The position numbers and the translations under genes are program-made. Of a stretch of 64,000 nt of DNA, positions 9,160 to 17,979 are shown one piece after another. The notes beneath the pieces were generated by a model, which saw nothing but the letters and a program-made list of their open reading frames with translations, was not told the DNA's origin and made no database searches. How positions within the stretch are numbered: position 1 is the stretch's first letter; every line of letters begins with the position of its first letter. The DNA is from Clostridium sp. 12(A) (GTDB lineage Bacteria; Bacillota; Clostridia; Lachnospirales; Lachnospiraceae), in the NCBI GenBank assembly GCA_000526575.1, contig JAGI01000002.1:744001-808000 (forward strand), read 5' to 3'.

Positions 9160-9570
9160 ATGGCAGAGAATAATTTTACATCTACGGTAGAGGCCCTGTT
9201 TAAAGGGATGGATGCCTTTGTAGCGACGAAAACAGTAGTGGGAGATGCAGTTAAGGTTGATGATGCAATCATTCTACCCCTGGTTGATGTGACCTGTGGC
9301 ATGGCTGCCGGTTCTTTTGCAGAAAACGCAAAACAGCGGGGAGCAGGCGGAATGCACGCGAAGATGAGCCCCAGTGCCGTTCTGATTATTCAGAATGGAG
9401 TAACAAAGCTGGTAAACATCAAACAGCAGGATGCAGTTACTAAGATTCTTGACATGGTTCCTGATTTTGTGAATAAGTTTGCCGGAGGCTCAAAAGAGGT
9501 CTCTTCCGATGCGCTAAAAGTAGCAGAAGAAATGGCTGCCTCACAGGAGAAGGAAAAAGGAGAGGAATAA
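9160..9570 (+). CDS. gerW: GerW family sporulation protein (YtfJ)
   Basis: A 136-residue protein beginning MAENNFTSTVEALF with the family core DAIILPLVDVTCGMAAGSF and a GAGGGM-like glycine cluster (RGAGGMHAKMSP). GerW/YtfJ in Bacillus is a spore protein needed for normal germination. AAAGGAGG lies 11 bases upstream of ATG 9160; an in-frame ATG at 9130 lies inside the preceding gene without a good site. Pairing with DUF2953 is conserved. It supports the organism being an endospore former. Confidence 0.92.
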   Translation: MAENNFTSTVEALFKGMDAFVATKTVVGDAVKVDDAIILPLVDVTCGMAAGSFAENAKQRGAGGMHAKMSPSAVLIIQNGVTKLVNIKQQDAVTKILDMVPDFVNKFAGGSKEVSSDALKVAEEMAASQEKEKGEE

Positions 9571-9623
9571 GCAGGGGATAAGCCGCATAGGATATCATAT
9601 AGCTGAATGAATTGAGGGATGAT

Positions 9624-9761
9624 ATGAGAAGAGTATGCGGGCTTATGCTGTTCTGTTTCGGAGCAGGTATGGCGATCCTGCTATTTATCCCGGCGACAAT
9701 CGTTACGATCTTGTTCATTATTGGATGTCTGGTATTGGGATATAATCTGTTCTGCTGTTGA
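9624..9761 (+). CDS. Small hydrophobic membrane protein, 45 residues
   Basis: A short ORF with a good GAGGGATG ribosome site five bases before its ATG. It encodes a peptide starting MRRVCGLML and ending in NLFCC, almost wholly hydrophobic in the middle (two short helices split by a Pro at about residue 23). It lies 53 bases after gerW and before paired hairpins, so it is probably the last gene of the gerW transcript. No family is recognised; the hydrophobic pattern and ribosome site are the only support. Confidence 0.55.
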   Translation: MRRVCGLMLFCFGAGMAILLFIPATIVTILFIIGCLVLGYNLFCC

Positions 9762-9783
9762 GAGAGCATTGCCATAAATCATA

Positions 9784-9865
9784 AAAGGGGGACTGGTCAT
9801 GAGAAACCGTCCCCCTTTAAAAATTTATTATATAGGGGAGTTCGTAGAACTTTCCTATATAATAA
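9784..9865. terminator. Two hairpins between the convergent gerW and rpmB transcripts
   Basis: First hairpin: AAAGGGGGAC (9784-9793) pairs with GTCCCCCTTT (9809-9818). Second: TTATTATATAGG (9825-9836) pairs with CCTATATAATAA (9854-9865), with a nested AGTTC/GAACT. Neither has a long T-run on the plus strand, so they may act as a bidirectional end or RNA-stabilising structure rather than a classical terminator. Confidence 0.5.
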
Positions 9866-9894
9866 AAAAATACCCCTGACTGTAACCAGCCAGG
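9861..9894 (-). terminator. Rho-independent terminator of rpmB
   Basis: On the minus strand an 8-bp stem with one mismatch, CCTGGCTG/CAGTCAGG with a GTTA loop (9894-9875), is followed closely by seven T residues. It sits 13 bases beyond the rpmB stop. Confidence 0.75.
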
Positions 9895-9906
9895 AGTTTC
9901 CTTCGA

Positions 9907-10092
9907 TTAAGCTCTTTCAACTAATCCGGATCTTAAGCAGGAAGTACATACGTACATCTTCTTAGAGCCGCCTGTAACCTTCACCTTAACGGACTTTACA
10001 TTTGCTTTCCACATCTTATTGGATCTTCTATGGGAATGGCTCACTGCGTTACCAAAGTGAGCAGCTTTTTCACAAATTGTACATTTAGCCAT
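9907..10092 (-). CDS. rpmB: Large ribosomal subunit protein bL28
   Basis: A 61-residue bL28 that starts MAKCTICEKAAHFGN and contains SHSHRRSNKMWKANV. Four cysteines (C4, C7, C49, C52) form two CxxC pairs, so this is a zinc-binding C+ form. It is divergently placed upstream of the Asp23 and fakA-like genes, the same arrangement as rpmB-yloU-yloV in Bacillus. A strong AAGGAGG site precedes the start. Confidence 0.97.
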   Translation of the reverse strand: MAKCTICEKAAHFGNAVSHSHRRSNKMWKANVKSVKVKVTGGSKKMYVCTSCLRSGLVERA

Positions 10093-10260
10093 GATTGCAC
10101 CTCCTTAAAAGCTACTTGGATTTTTTATGGTTGAAAAATCCACAACAAGTGTATGATAACAGAAAACACCATGATTTGCAAGTGAAAAATAAAAATTTGT
10201 TTCTTTTTTTGGAAAAATCATGTATAATCAAAACAGACAGAAAGAACGGAGGTAGAGACT

Positions 10261-10617
10261 ATGAAGGGTTATATCAATAATAAACTGGGCGAAATCCAGG
10301 TAAGCCCTGATGTTATCGCTATGTATGCCGGAACTACTGCGGTAGAATGCTTCGGTATTGTCGGTATGGCGGCTGTCAGCATGAAGGATGGACTCGTAAA
10401 GCTTTTAAAGCGGGAGGGCCTGACTCACGGAATCAATGTGAATATTCAGGACAACCATATTATCATTGATTTCCATGTAATTGTTGCATATGGAATCAGT
10501 ATTTCTGCAGTAGCTGATAATCTGATTGAAAATGTAAAATACAAAGTAGAAGAATTCACCGGAATGACGGTAGATAAAATTAACATCTACGTTGAAGGCG
10601 TAAGAGTGATCGATTAA
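10261..10617 (+). CDS. Asp23/Gls24 family envelope stress protein (YloU-like)
   Basis: A 118-residue Asp23-family protein (GKINNKLGEIQVSPDVI-like opening, then IIIDFHVIVAYG and a VEEFTGMTVDKINIYVEGV ending). Asp23/YloU proteins are cytoplasmic and sometimes membrane-anchored by partners, and are linked to envelope or alkaline stress. ACGGAGGT lies just upstream. The following fakA-like gene starts 14 bases after its stop, the same order as yloU-yloV in Bacillus, so the two are co-transcribed. A likely -10 TATAAT lies at 10223-10228, but the -35 is poor. Confidence 0.92.
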   Translation: MKGYINNKLGEIQVSPDVIAMYAGTTAVECFGIVGMAAVSMKDGLVKLLKREGLTHGINVNIQDNHIIIDFHVIVAYGISISAVADNLIENVKYKVEEFTGMTVDKINIYVEGVRVID

Positions 10618-10631
10618 GGAGGAAACTACCT

Positions 10632-12302
10632 GTGGGTATGAAGTATATAGACGCCAAAATGCTGCAGAAGGCATTTCTGGCAGGTGCAAAAGGGCTGGAA
10701 GCCAAGAAAGAATGGATTAATGAATTAAATGTGTTTCCAGTACCGGATGGAGATACCGGAACGAATATGACCATGACAATTATGTCAGCGGCCAAGGAAG
10801 TTGCCGCCATTGAAAATCCAACCATGGAAACTTTGGCAAAAGCAATTTCTTCCGGTTCTTTAAGAGGAGCCAGAGGAAACTCAGGCGTAATTTTATCCCA
10901 GTTGTTCCGTGGCTTTACAAAAGAGATATCCGGAACAGAGCAGGTGACCACAACAGTTTTAGCCAACTCTTTTGTAAGAGCTACGGAGACTGCTTACAAA
11001 GCAGTAATGAAGCCGAAGGAAGGTACCATTCTTACTGTAGCAAAGGGTATGGCGGATAAAGCGGCAGAACTGGTGACTGAGACAGAAGATGTAATCGAAT
11101 TTTGCCAGAAGGTGATTGAACACGGAGATTACGTTTTAAGTCAGACTCCTGAGATGCTCCCTGTATTAAAGCAGGCAGGCGTTGTGGATTCCGGCGGACA
11201 GGGCCTCATGCAGGTGGTAAAGGGAGCCTTTGACTGCCTTATGGGTAAAGAGGTTGACCTTTCAGTAGAAGGAAGCAGCCAGCTGTTCCAGACCAGAACG
11301 GAAACCGCTCACCTGGGAGATATTGATATTAAATTCGGCTATTGTACCGAGTTTATTGTTAATCTGGAAAAACCATACGACGAAAAGACTGAACTGGAAT
11401 TCAAAGACTATTTAGAATCTATTGGCGATTCTCTGGTAGTCGTTTCTGATGATGATATGGTAAAGGTTCATGTTCATACCAATGATCCTGGGCTTGCCAT
11501 TCAACGGGCTCTTACTTACGGCTCTTTATCCCGTATGAAGATTGATAACATGAGAGAAGAGCATCAGGAGAAGTTAATTAAAGAGTCAGAAAAACTGGCG
11601 GAGCAGCAAAAAGCAGAAAGAGAGAAAAAGGCGGAACCAAGAAAGCCTTATGGATTTATTTCTGTTTCTGCAGGTGAAGGGCTTGATGAGATTTTCCGTG
11701 GTATTGGAGCCGATTATCTGATCGAAGGCGGCCAGACCATGAATCCAAGTACCGAAGATATGTTAAATGCCATTGACCGTGTAAATGCCGATACGGTCTA
11801 TATTCTTCCTAACAATAAGAATATCATCCTGGCAGCTGAGCAGGCAAAGGGACTGGTAGAAGATAAAAAGGTAGTTGTGATTCCGTCAAAGACCATTCCT
11901 CAGGGAATTACTGCAATTATCAATTTTGCGGCAGATCTTTCTCCGGAAGACAATGAAAGAAATATGATTGAAGAAATGTCCAGAGTAAAAACCGGACAGA
12001 TTACTTATGCAGTGCGCAATACTGTGATTGACGACATAGAGATCCAGGAAGGCGATATCATGGCTTTGGGTGATGACGGTATTCTGGCAGTTGGAAAAGA
12101 CATAGAATCTACTGTGCTACATTCCCTTAAGTCAATGGTAGAAGAAGAATCTGAGCTTGTGACTATTTACTATGGAAAAGATGTAAACCAGGACGATGCC
12201 AATGTTTTAAAAGAGAAAGCAGAGGAGATTTTCTCTGCCTGTGAAGTAGAGCTTCACGCGGGTGGGCAGCCCATCTATTATTATCTGATTTCAGTGGAAT
12301 AA
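10632..12302 (+). CDS. fakA: DAK2 domain-containing fatty acid kinase catalytic subunit (FakA/YloV-like)
   Basis: A 556-residue protein with an N-terminal DhaL/DAK2 kinase domain (residues about 10-200; NVFPVPDGDTGTNM and the SGSLRGARGNSGVILSQ glycine-rich segment), a middle domain with VKVHVHTNDPG, and a C-terminal FakA domain (YILPNNKNIILAAEQA). FakA phosphorylates fatty acids bound to a FakB (DegV-type) partner for phospholipid synthesis. Start GTG 10632 follows GGAGG by nine bases; ATG 10638 is equally possible. No fakB is in the window. Confidence 0.9.
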   Translation: MGMKYIDAKMLQKAFLAGAKGLEAKKEWINELNVFPVPDGDTGTNMTMTIMSAAKEVAAIENPTMETLAKAISSGSLRGARGNSGVILSQLFRGFTKEISGTEQVTTTVLANSFVRATETAYKAVMKPKEGTILTVAKGMADKAAELVTETEDVIEFCQKVIEHGDYVLSQTPEMLPVLKQAGVVDSGGQGLMQVVKGAFDCLMGKEVDLSVEGSSQLFQTRTETAHLGDIDIKFGYCTEFIVNLEKPYDEKTELEFKDYLESIGDSLVVVSDDDMVKVHVHTNDPGLAIQRALTYGSLSRMKIDNMREEHQEKLIKESEKLAEQQKAEREKKAEPRKPYGFISVSAGEGLDEIFRGIGADYLIEGGQTMNPSTEDMLNAIDRVNADTVYILPNNKNIILAAEQAKGLVEDKKVVVIPSKTIPQGITAIINFAADLSPEDNERNMIEEMSRVKTGQITYAVRNTVIDDIEIQEGDIMALGDDGILAVGKDIESTVLHSLKSMVEEESELVTIYYGKDVNQDDANVLKEKAEEIFSACEVELHAGGQPIYYYLISVE

Positions 12303-12315
12303 GGTATATTATTTC

Positions 12316-12349
12316 CCGGGCAGACGGGATTTCGTCTGCCCGGATTTTT
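12316..12349 (+). terminator. Terminator-like hairpin between fakA-like gene and recG
   Basis: A perfect 10-bp stem CCGGGCAGAC (12316-12325) / GTCTGCCCGG (12334-12343) followed by ATTTTT. The T-run is short, so some read-through into recG is likely. Confidence 0.75.
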
Positions 12350-12382
12350 GCTATTTAAAATGAACCTGGAGGTGTATGTTCC

Positions 12383-14434
12383 ATGAACCGTGAACCCATT
12401 GATACCTTAAAGGGAATTGGAGATAAAACCGGAAAATTGTTTCATAAAGTGGGAGTGGAAACGGTGGAAGATCTCCTGGAATATTATCCAAGAGCTTACG
12501 ATGCCTATGAGGAGCCGTCATTGATTGGAGATTTAAAGCCGGACCGTGTCATGACTGTGGCAGGAATGCTTTATAAAACTCCGGATGTAAAACGTTACAG
12601 TCATATTCAGGTAATTACAACGACTTTAAAGGATGCTACGGGGACCCTTGCCTTGACCTGGTATAATATGCCTTATCTACATTCCACTCTAAAGGCTGGT
12701 ATGAGGGCAATTTTCCGTGGAAGAATCGTAAAGAAAAGCGGCCGCCTTACCATGGAGCAGCCGGAGGTATTTACTCCAGAGGCTTATGAGCAGGTCGTTC
12801 ACTCCATGCAGCCGATTTACGGACAAACCAAGGGACTCAGCAATAAAACGTTGGTCAGAGCTATAAAACAAGCCTTGGAGAATCGTATGATGGTTCGGGA
12901 TTATATGCCTGCCGATTTAAGAAAGAAGCATGAACTGGCGGAATATAATTTTGCCATTGAACATATACATTTTCCGGAAGACCGGAAAGAACTGCTGTTT
13001 GCCAGAAAAAGACTGGTATTTGATGAATTCTTTTTATTTTTAATGGCGGTCAGGAGACTAAAGGAGCAGAGAGAAGATAAAAAAAGTAAGTTTTCTTTCC
13101 AGCTTTCTTCTACTGTGGAAGAGATAAAAGAACGCCTTCCTTATTCGCTGACAAAGGCCCAGGAAAATGTGCTGAAAGAAGTTTATAAAGATATTTCCGG
13201 AGGCCAGGTAATGAATCGTCTGGTACAGGGTGATGTTGGATCCGGTAAAACCATTATAGCCATTCTGGCACTTCTGCAAGCTGCTTATAACGGATATCAG
13301 GGAGCTCTTATGGTACCAACTGAGGTATTGGCAAAACAGCATTTTGAATCCATGACAGAGCTTTTTGAGGCTCATGGAATTGAGAAGGTACCAATCCTTG
13401 TTACCGGATCTATGACCGCAAAGGAAAAGAGGATTGCTTATGAAAAGATCGCTTCTCACGAAGCCGATATCATTGTAGGCACCCATGCTCTCATTCAGGA
13501 AAAGGTGGTATATGATAAGCTCGCCCTTGTAATTACGGACGAACAGCATCGGTTTGGAGTCGGGCAAAGAGAGCTGCTTGGAAAAAAAGGAGAAGAGCCT
13601 CACGTGCTGGTTATGAGTGCAACTCCTATTCCACGGACCCTTGCCATTATTATTTATGGGGATCTGGATATTTCAGTCATTGATGAATTGCCAGCAAACC
13701 GTCTTCCAATTAAAAACTGTGTGGTAGATACAGGATATCGGAAGAAAGCCTATGAATTTATTCGCCAGGAAGTTGCTGCTGGCCGTCAGGCCTATGTCAT
13801 CTGCCCCATGGTGGAAGAGAGTGAGATGATAGATGCCGAAAATGTAGTGGATTATACAAAGGTTCTTAAAGGAGAACTTCCAGACATTGCAGTAGAATAT
13901 CTCCATGGGAAGATGAAACCAAAAGAAAAAAATAAGATTATGGAGAGATTTGCCAGCGGGGAGATAAAAGTCTTAGTATCCACTACTGTAATTGAAGTAG
14001 GAGTTAATGTACCAAATGCTACCGTAATGATGATTGAAAATGCAGAACGGTTTGGTCTGGCTCAGCTTCATCAGCTAAGAGGTAGAGTTGGCCGTGGAAA
14101 ACACCAGTCCTATTGTATTATGGTGAATAGTTCTGATCAGGACGGAACAAAAGAACGGCTTGACATTCTAAACAAATCAAATGATGGCTTTTTTATTGCT
14201 TCTGAAGATTTAAAGCTTCGTGGACCTGGTGATATTTTTGGTATTCGGCAAAGCGGTGATCTGGAATTTAAGCTGGGTGATATTTTTACGGATGCCAATA
14301 TCTTAAAAACGGTATCTGAGGAAGTAAAGCTGCTATTTCAAGGTGATCCAGAGCTTCATAAAGAAGAGCATCATGAACTTAAGATTCGATTGGAAGAGTA
14401 TCTGGCTAAGAGCTATGATAAGCTGAATCTATAA
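12383..14434 (+). CDS. recG: ATP-dependent DNA helicase RecG
   Basis: A 683-residue superfamily 2 helicase that remodels stalled forks and branched DNA. The N-terminal wedge/OB region (residues about 1-250) holds the LKGIGDKTGKLFHKVG helix-hairpin-helix-like start. Helicase motifs follow: I GDVGSGKT, II DEQHRFG, III SATPIPRT, VI QLRGRVGRG. The C-terminal DLKLRGPGDIFGIRQSG is typical of RecG. The length matches the family. It lies 80 bases after the fakA-like gene beyond a hairpin, in the Bacillus-like order. Confidence 0.97.
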   Translation: MNREPIDTLKGIGDKTGKLFHKVGVETVEDLLEYYPRAYDAYEEPSLIGDLKPDRVMTVAGMLYKTPDVKRYSHIQVITTTLKDATGTLALTWYNMPYLHSTLKAGMRAIFRGRIVKKSGRLTMEQPEVFTPEAYEQVVHSMQPIYGQTKGLSNKTLVRAIKQALENRMMVRDYMPADLRKKHELAEYNFAIEHIHFPEDRKELLFARKRLVFDEFFLFLMAVRRLKEQREDKKSKFSFQLSSTVEEIKERLPYSLTKAQENVLKEVYKDISGGQVMNRLVQGDVGSGKTIIAILALLQAAYNGYQGALMVPTEVLAKQHFESMTELFEAHGIEKVPILVTGSMTAKEKRIAYEKIASHEADIIVGTHALIQEKVVYDKLALVITDEQHRFGVGQRELLGKKGEEPHVLVMSATPIPRTLAIIIYGDLDISVIDELPANRLPIKNCVVDTGYRKKAYEFIRQEVAAGRQAYVICPMVEESEMIDAENVVDYTKVLKGELPDIAVEYLHGKMKPKEKNKIMERFASGEIKVLVSTTVIEVGVNVPNATVMMIENAERFGLAQLHQLRGRVGRGKHQSYCIMVNSSDQDGTKERLDILNKSNDGFFIASEDLKLRGPGDIFGIRQSGDLEFKLGDIFTDANILKTVSEEVKLLFQGDPELHKEEHHELKIRLEEYLAKSYDKLNL

Positions 14435-14467
14435 TGGAATCATTTACAGTGAGAAAGGAGGAGTGTA

Positions 14468-15163
14468 ATGGATAGAAGAGAGTTAAAGATGGGAGCAAAG
14501 GAAGCCATGAGAGTTGCGGCAATCAGCCCATATGGTGTAACTATTATCTATGGTATTATCATGTTCATCATATCTGGTGTTCAAAAGGCTCTCGATGATT
14601 GGGGAATGATATTATTTCAGACGGGAGAATATGAAGATCTATCCCAATTATCATCGTATGTACTTATCAGCCTTGGATTTTTTATCATTTATTTTTTGTT
14701 TTCCTCAATTCTTGATTTTGGATACCAGCTGCTTTGTCTGAAATTTTCCAACAGGGATTCTTCTATGTCCTATAGTGATCTTTTCATTGGAATTCGGTAT
14801 CTGTTTAAAGTCCTTGGTTTATATCTAATGATGTTTATTTTTACCGTATTGTGGCTTTTTGTGTTTATTGTACCAGGTATTATTGCAACTTACCGCTACT
14901 CCCAGGCTGTATTTATATTGTCAGAGAATCCGGAAAAAGGAATTCTGCAGTGTATCAGGGAGAGTAAGGAAATGATGATCGGTCATAAATTTGAATATTT
15001 TGTTCTTGAACTGTCGTTCATTTTGTGGTTCCTGTTGTTATTTGCTACATTTGGCCTGGCATCTATTTATGTTAATCCGTATGTAACAGTAACCAAAGCT
15101 AATTATTATAATGCCTTAAAACCCAAAGCAGCTGTAGACTATGAATATACTGCGTTTACATAG
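14468..15163 (+). CDS. DUF975 family integral membrane protein
   Basis: A 231-residue polytopic membrane protein with about five to six hydrophobic segments. The N-terminus MDRRELKMGAKEAMR and the segments GIRYLFKVLGLYLMM, YRYSQAVFILSENP and KEMMIGHKFEYF are those of the DUF975 family, common in Lachnospiraceae. Function is unknown. A strong AAAGGAGGAG site lies eight bases upstream, 33 bases after recG. A hairpin terminator follows. Confidence 0.85.
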   Translation: MDRRELKMGAKEAMRVAAISPYGVTIIYGIIMFIISGVQKALDDWGMILFQTGEYEDLSQLSSYVLISLGFFIIYFLFSSILDFGYQLLCLKFSNRDSSMSYSDLFIGIRYLFKVLGLYLMMFIFTVLWLFVFIVPGIIATYRYSQAVFILSENPEKGILQCIRESKEMMIGHKFEYFVLELSFILWFLLLFATFGLASIYVNPYVTVTKANYYNALKPKAAVDYEYTAFT

Positions 15164-15172
15164 AATGATGAG

Positions 15173-15209
15173 AGGTTCAGTTCTTGCTTTCAGGAATTGA
15201 ACCTTTCTT
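15173..15209 (+). terminator. Terminator after DUF975 gene
   Basis: AGGTTCAGTTC (15173-15183) pairs with GAATTGAACCT (15193-15203) with one G-T pair, followed by TTCTTT. Confidence 0.65.
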
Positions 15210-15236
15210 TGGTGACAAATTAGTCTGGAAAAAGAA

Positions 15237-15265
15237 TTGAATATAACCATTGATTCTGCTAGAAT
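15237..15265 (+). promoter_or_regulatory. SigA-type promoter of the leucine-rich repeat gene
   Basis: TTGAAT (15237-15242), a 17-base spacer and TAGAAT (15260-15265). Transcription should begin near 15272, which rules out the in-frame ATG at 15266 and supports ATG 15308. Confidence 0.65.
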
Positions 15266-15307
15266 ATGTATGGTAAATATTTGAAATCAGCATTTAGGGA
15301 GCTTGAG

Positions 15308-17158
15308 ATGAAAATAACAGAATTAAAATGTAAGTCCTGTAATGGTACATTAAGAATTGATGAAAAAAACCCTCATATAGCAGTCTGCGAGTATTGCAAT
15401 ACAACGTATGCGATAGAATCAGACCACGATGACAATGTTCACTTTTCTCATGAAAAGGACGCAGGATCATTGGGCCAGGCGGAGAGAGTAAACTCAGGAG
15501 CTGGAATACTACCCAGGATTTTGTTGTTGGTACTTGTATTATTTATAATTAATGTGGTAGTCAGAGGTATCTTTTTCAAATCTGGGGCAAACAAAGGGGA
15601 AAGAGAAGTTCAGGCCACTGTTGATAGCAGTCAGACCTCTGTAAAACCCTTATCAGGGCCTCTTGGTATGATGGCAGAGGCTGCACTTGGCCGTCCGGCC
15701 CAGGAGCTGACAAAAGAAGAGCTGTCTAAGATTAAATGGCTTAACATTACATACACAATAGACGATCTTCAAATAGGATACAGCCTTGATAATCCTTATG
15801 AAGATACAAATGCGCAGCTTACATGGCTTTCATATCCAAAAGGAAGTGGAATATTTGATTATGATCTGGTGCCACGATTTACTGGTCTTAAAAAGCTGGA
15901 GATGGGCGGATATGTAAGTGAAGAATCTTTAAAGGGTCTTACTTTGGAAGGAATCAGCTGTAATATGGATTCTCCCTTAAAACTGGCAGAAATATATCCT
16001 GATGTATCTAATTTAAGAGAGGTACAATTTGTATCAGGTCTTTACAATCTGGAGGGGTTGGACCAATTTAAAAATCTAGAAAGTCTTACTATCAATGGTA
16101 TAAATATAAATGAAATTAAATCGCTGGTCACAGCCAAGTCCATAAAGAGCTTAACGATTACAAACGGAGACAGTATCAACGATTTTTCCGTACTTTCCGT
16201 ACTTCCTAATCTTGAAACGCTTTCCCTTGAATCAGAAATGATCCGGGATTTGAGCTTTTTATCAGGCATTACAAACTTAAAAAACTTTTCATTAAAAGAT
16301 GCTAAGATTTTAGATGTTAACGAACTTAGAAATCATTCTGGTCTGACGAATCTGACCATTGCAGATTGTGATGAGATAAAGGATTTGAGCGGAATCGAGG
16401 GACTTTCTGGGCTTAAGGAACTTTTTCTGGAAATACCAAGCACTAGTCCGCAGCCGGATATGACACACTTCCCTGGAATCACTAAGCTTAATTTGGTTCG
16501 GGCCTCTGATGTAGGCTTTTTAAGTTCTATGACTTCATTGGAAGAACTGAATCTGGATCGTTGTAAGGTGAACAATCCGGATGTTTTTGCCAGCCTTACA
16601 AATTTGAAAAAACTGACCTGCGGATGGTTATCCGGTAGTTTTCAAAATTTAAATTTTGTATCAGCCATACCGTCTCTTGAATATCTCAATGTAAGCGGAA
16701 TGTCGACGTATGAAGATGTTTCTAATATATTCCAGGTTCCATCGATACAGGAACTTTATTTAAACGGAGTAGAATGCGAACTTAATTTTGATAAAATTCA
16801 GCCCACAGAAACTTTGAAGGTTTTGGAAATGGACGGTGTAAAGTTATATAAGAACGTAAAAGTAGCCGGCGGTAACGGAATCTATTCCGTAGATTATGAT
16901 AAGGTGGTTCTTGACGAACACAAAGATTTTTTTGCGAAATTTCCAGGACTTAAGAAACTGAGTTTGGCAGATAATACTCTTACAGGGATTGAATTTGCTT
17001 CTTCTCTTCCGTTGCTGGAAGAACTTAACATCAGTGGAAATTATGTATCTGATTTAAAACCATTACAAAATTTAAATCAATTAAAAAAGGTCGTATGTAC
17101 AGATAATCCCATTGGGAATGACCGGGTACTAAGTGATAACGTTACCATAGTAAGATAA
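15308..17158 (+). CDS. Zinc-ribbon, single-pass membrane, leucine-rich repeat protein
   Basis: A 616-residue protein in three parts. Residues 1-40 form a zinc ribbon with two CxxC pairs (CKSC, CEYC). A hydrophobic segment at about 70-92 (PRILLLVLVLFIINVV) predicts one membrane pass. The rest, from about 190, is an irregular internalin-like leucine-rich repeat array (repeats such as LTNLKKL, LKKLSLADN and LEELNISGNYVSDLKPL). The likely topology is ribbon inside and repeats outside, suggesting ligand or surface binding; this is inferred. AGGGAG precedes ATG 15308. It has its own promoter. Confidence 0.8.
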   Translation: MKITELKCKSCNGTLRIDEKNPHIAVCEYCNTTYAIESDHDDNVHFSHEKDAGSLGQAERVNSGAGILPRILLLVLVLFIINVVVRGIFFKSGANKGEREVQATVDSSQTSVKPLSGPLGMMAEAALGRPAQELTKEELSKIKWLNITYTIDDLQIGYSLDNPYEDTNAQLTWLSYPKGSGIFDYDLVPRFTGLKKLEMGGYVSEESLKGLTLEGISCNMDSPLKLAEIYPDVSNLREVQFVSGLYNLEGLDQFKNLESLTINGININEIKSLVTAKSIKSLTITNGDSINDFSVLSVLPNLETLSLESEMIRDLSFLSGITNLKNFSLKDAKILDVNELRNHSGLTNLTIADCDEIKDLSGIEGLSGLKELFLEIPSTSPQPDMTHFPGITKLNLVRASDVGFLSSMTSLEELNLDRCKVNNPDVFASLTNLKKLTCGWLSGSFQNLNFVSAIPSLEYLNVSGMSTYEDVSNIFQVPSIQELYLNGVECELNFDKIQPTETLKVLEMDGVKLYKNVKVAGGNGIYSVDYDKVVLDEHKDFFAKFPGLKKLSLADNTLTGIEFASSLPLLEELNISGNYVSDLKPLQNLNQLKKVVCTDNPIGNDRVLSDNVTIVR

Positions 17159-17199
17159 AAAATGAATACGATCCAAAAGAGTTTAAAGGAGTGCGAAAG

Positions 17200-17817
17200 A
17201 TGAAAAGTGTAATAATAGGTATTGCCGGAGGAACCGGTTCAGGAAAGTCAACCTTTACGAATCGGTTAAAGGAGGCATTTTGTGACAACATAGCAGTCCT
17301 TTATCATGATAATTATTACAAAAAGCAAGATGGAGTTCCCTTTGAGGAAAGAAAAAAGATGAATTACGATCATCCGGAGGCATTTGAAACAGAGCTTTTG
17401 CTGAATCAGTTAACCATGCTGCGGGCAGGAGAAGCAGTGGAATGTCCTATCTATGATTATTCTATGCATAACCGCTCCGATGAAGTCGTAAGAGTGGAGC
17501 CAAAGAAAGTTATTTTAGTAGAAGGGATTTTAGTCTTTGCGGATGAACGATTAAGAAATATGTTTGATATTAAAATATTTGTAGAGGCAGATGCAGATGA
17601 GCGTATACTACGCCGTGTGATCCGGGATGTCAAAGACCGGGGCAGAGATATAGAAGGTGTGGTAGAGCAGTATCTTACAACGGTAAAGCCCATGCATTAT
17701 CTTTATGTTGAGCCCACAAAGCCGCTTGCTGATGTGATTATTAACAGCGGAATGAATGAAGTGGCATTTCAGCTTATGCGCACAAACATTGAAAAAATGC
17801 TGTCATCTGAATCATAA
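17200..17817 (+). CDS. udk: Uridine kinase family protein
   Basis: A 205-residue P-loop kinase with Walker A GGTGSGKST near residue 10, YHDNYYK, a YDHPEAFET segment and VEGILVFAD. Uridine kinases phosphorylate uridine and cytidine to UMP and CMP in salvage. The ATG at 17200 follows AAAGGA by nine bases; a GTG nine bases earlier is possible but closer to the site than usual. The length is typical. It stands alone between the repeat protein and a spore protein gene; no clear terminator is seen. Confidence 0.9.
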   Translation: MKSVIIGIAGGTGSGKSTFTNRLKEAFCDNIAVLYHDNYYKKQDGVPFEERKKMNYDHPEAFETELLLNQLTMLRAGEAVECPIYDYSMHNRSDEVVRVEPKKVILVEGILVFADERLRNMFDIKIFVEADADERILRRVIRDVKDRGRDIEGVVEQYLTTVKPMHYLYVEPTKPLADVIINSGMNEVAFQLMRTNIEKMLSSES

Positions 17818-17894
17818 ATATCCATTGCGTAAGAATGGTTATGAGGGTTAAAAAATTTCCTAAAATTTTCTAGTGTATTTCATTCTGTTTCAGC

Positions 17895-17952
17895 CATAAT
17901 AGGAGTGTAGCACAAAACACACCATGTAAAAAAAACAAACGAACACATGGTG
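17895..17952 (+). promoter_or_regulatory. SASP upstream region: possible SigG -10 and leader hairpin
   Basis: CATAATA at 17895-17901 fits the -10 consensus of forespore sigma G (CATnnTA), though no convincing -35 is at the right distance. Downstream an 8-bp inverted repeat CACCATGT (17920-17927) / ACATGGTG (17945-17952) would form a hairpin in the leader, 27 bases before the start codon. Confidence 0.4.
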
Positions 17953-17979
17953 AAATAGATGAAAAGGAGGCATTTTATT

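Noticed and set aside
10580-10966. 128-residue minus-strand frame over the start of the fakA-like gene
   Set aside because: It mirrors the conserved DhaL coding sequence and has no independent support.
13058-13603. 181-residue minus-strand frame inside recG
   Set aside because: It is antisense to helicase motifs that must be coding on the plus strand; composition is that of a reverse-complement shadow.
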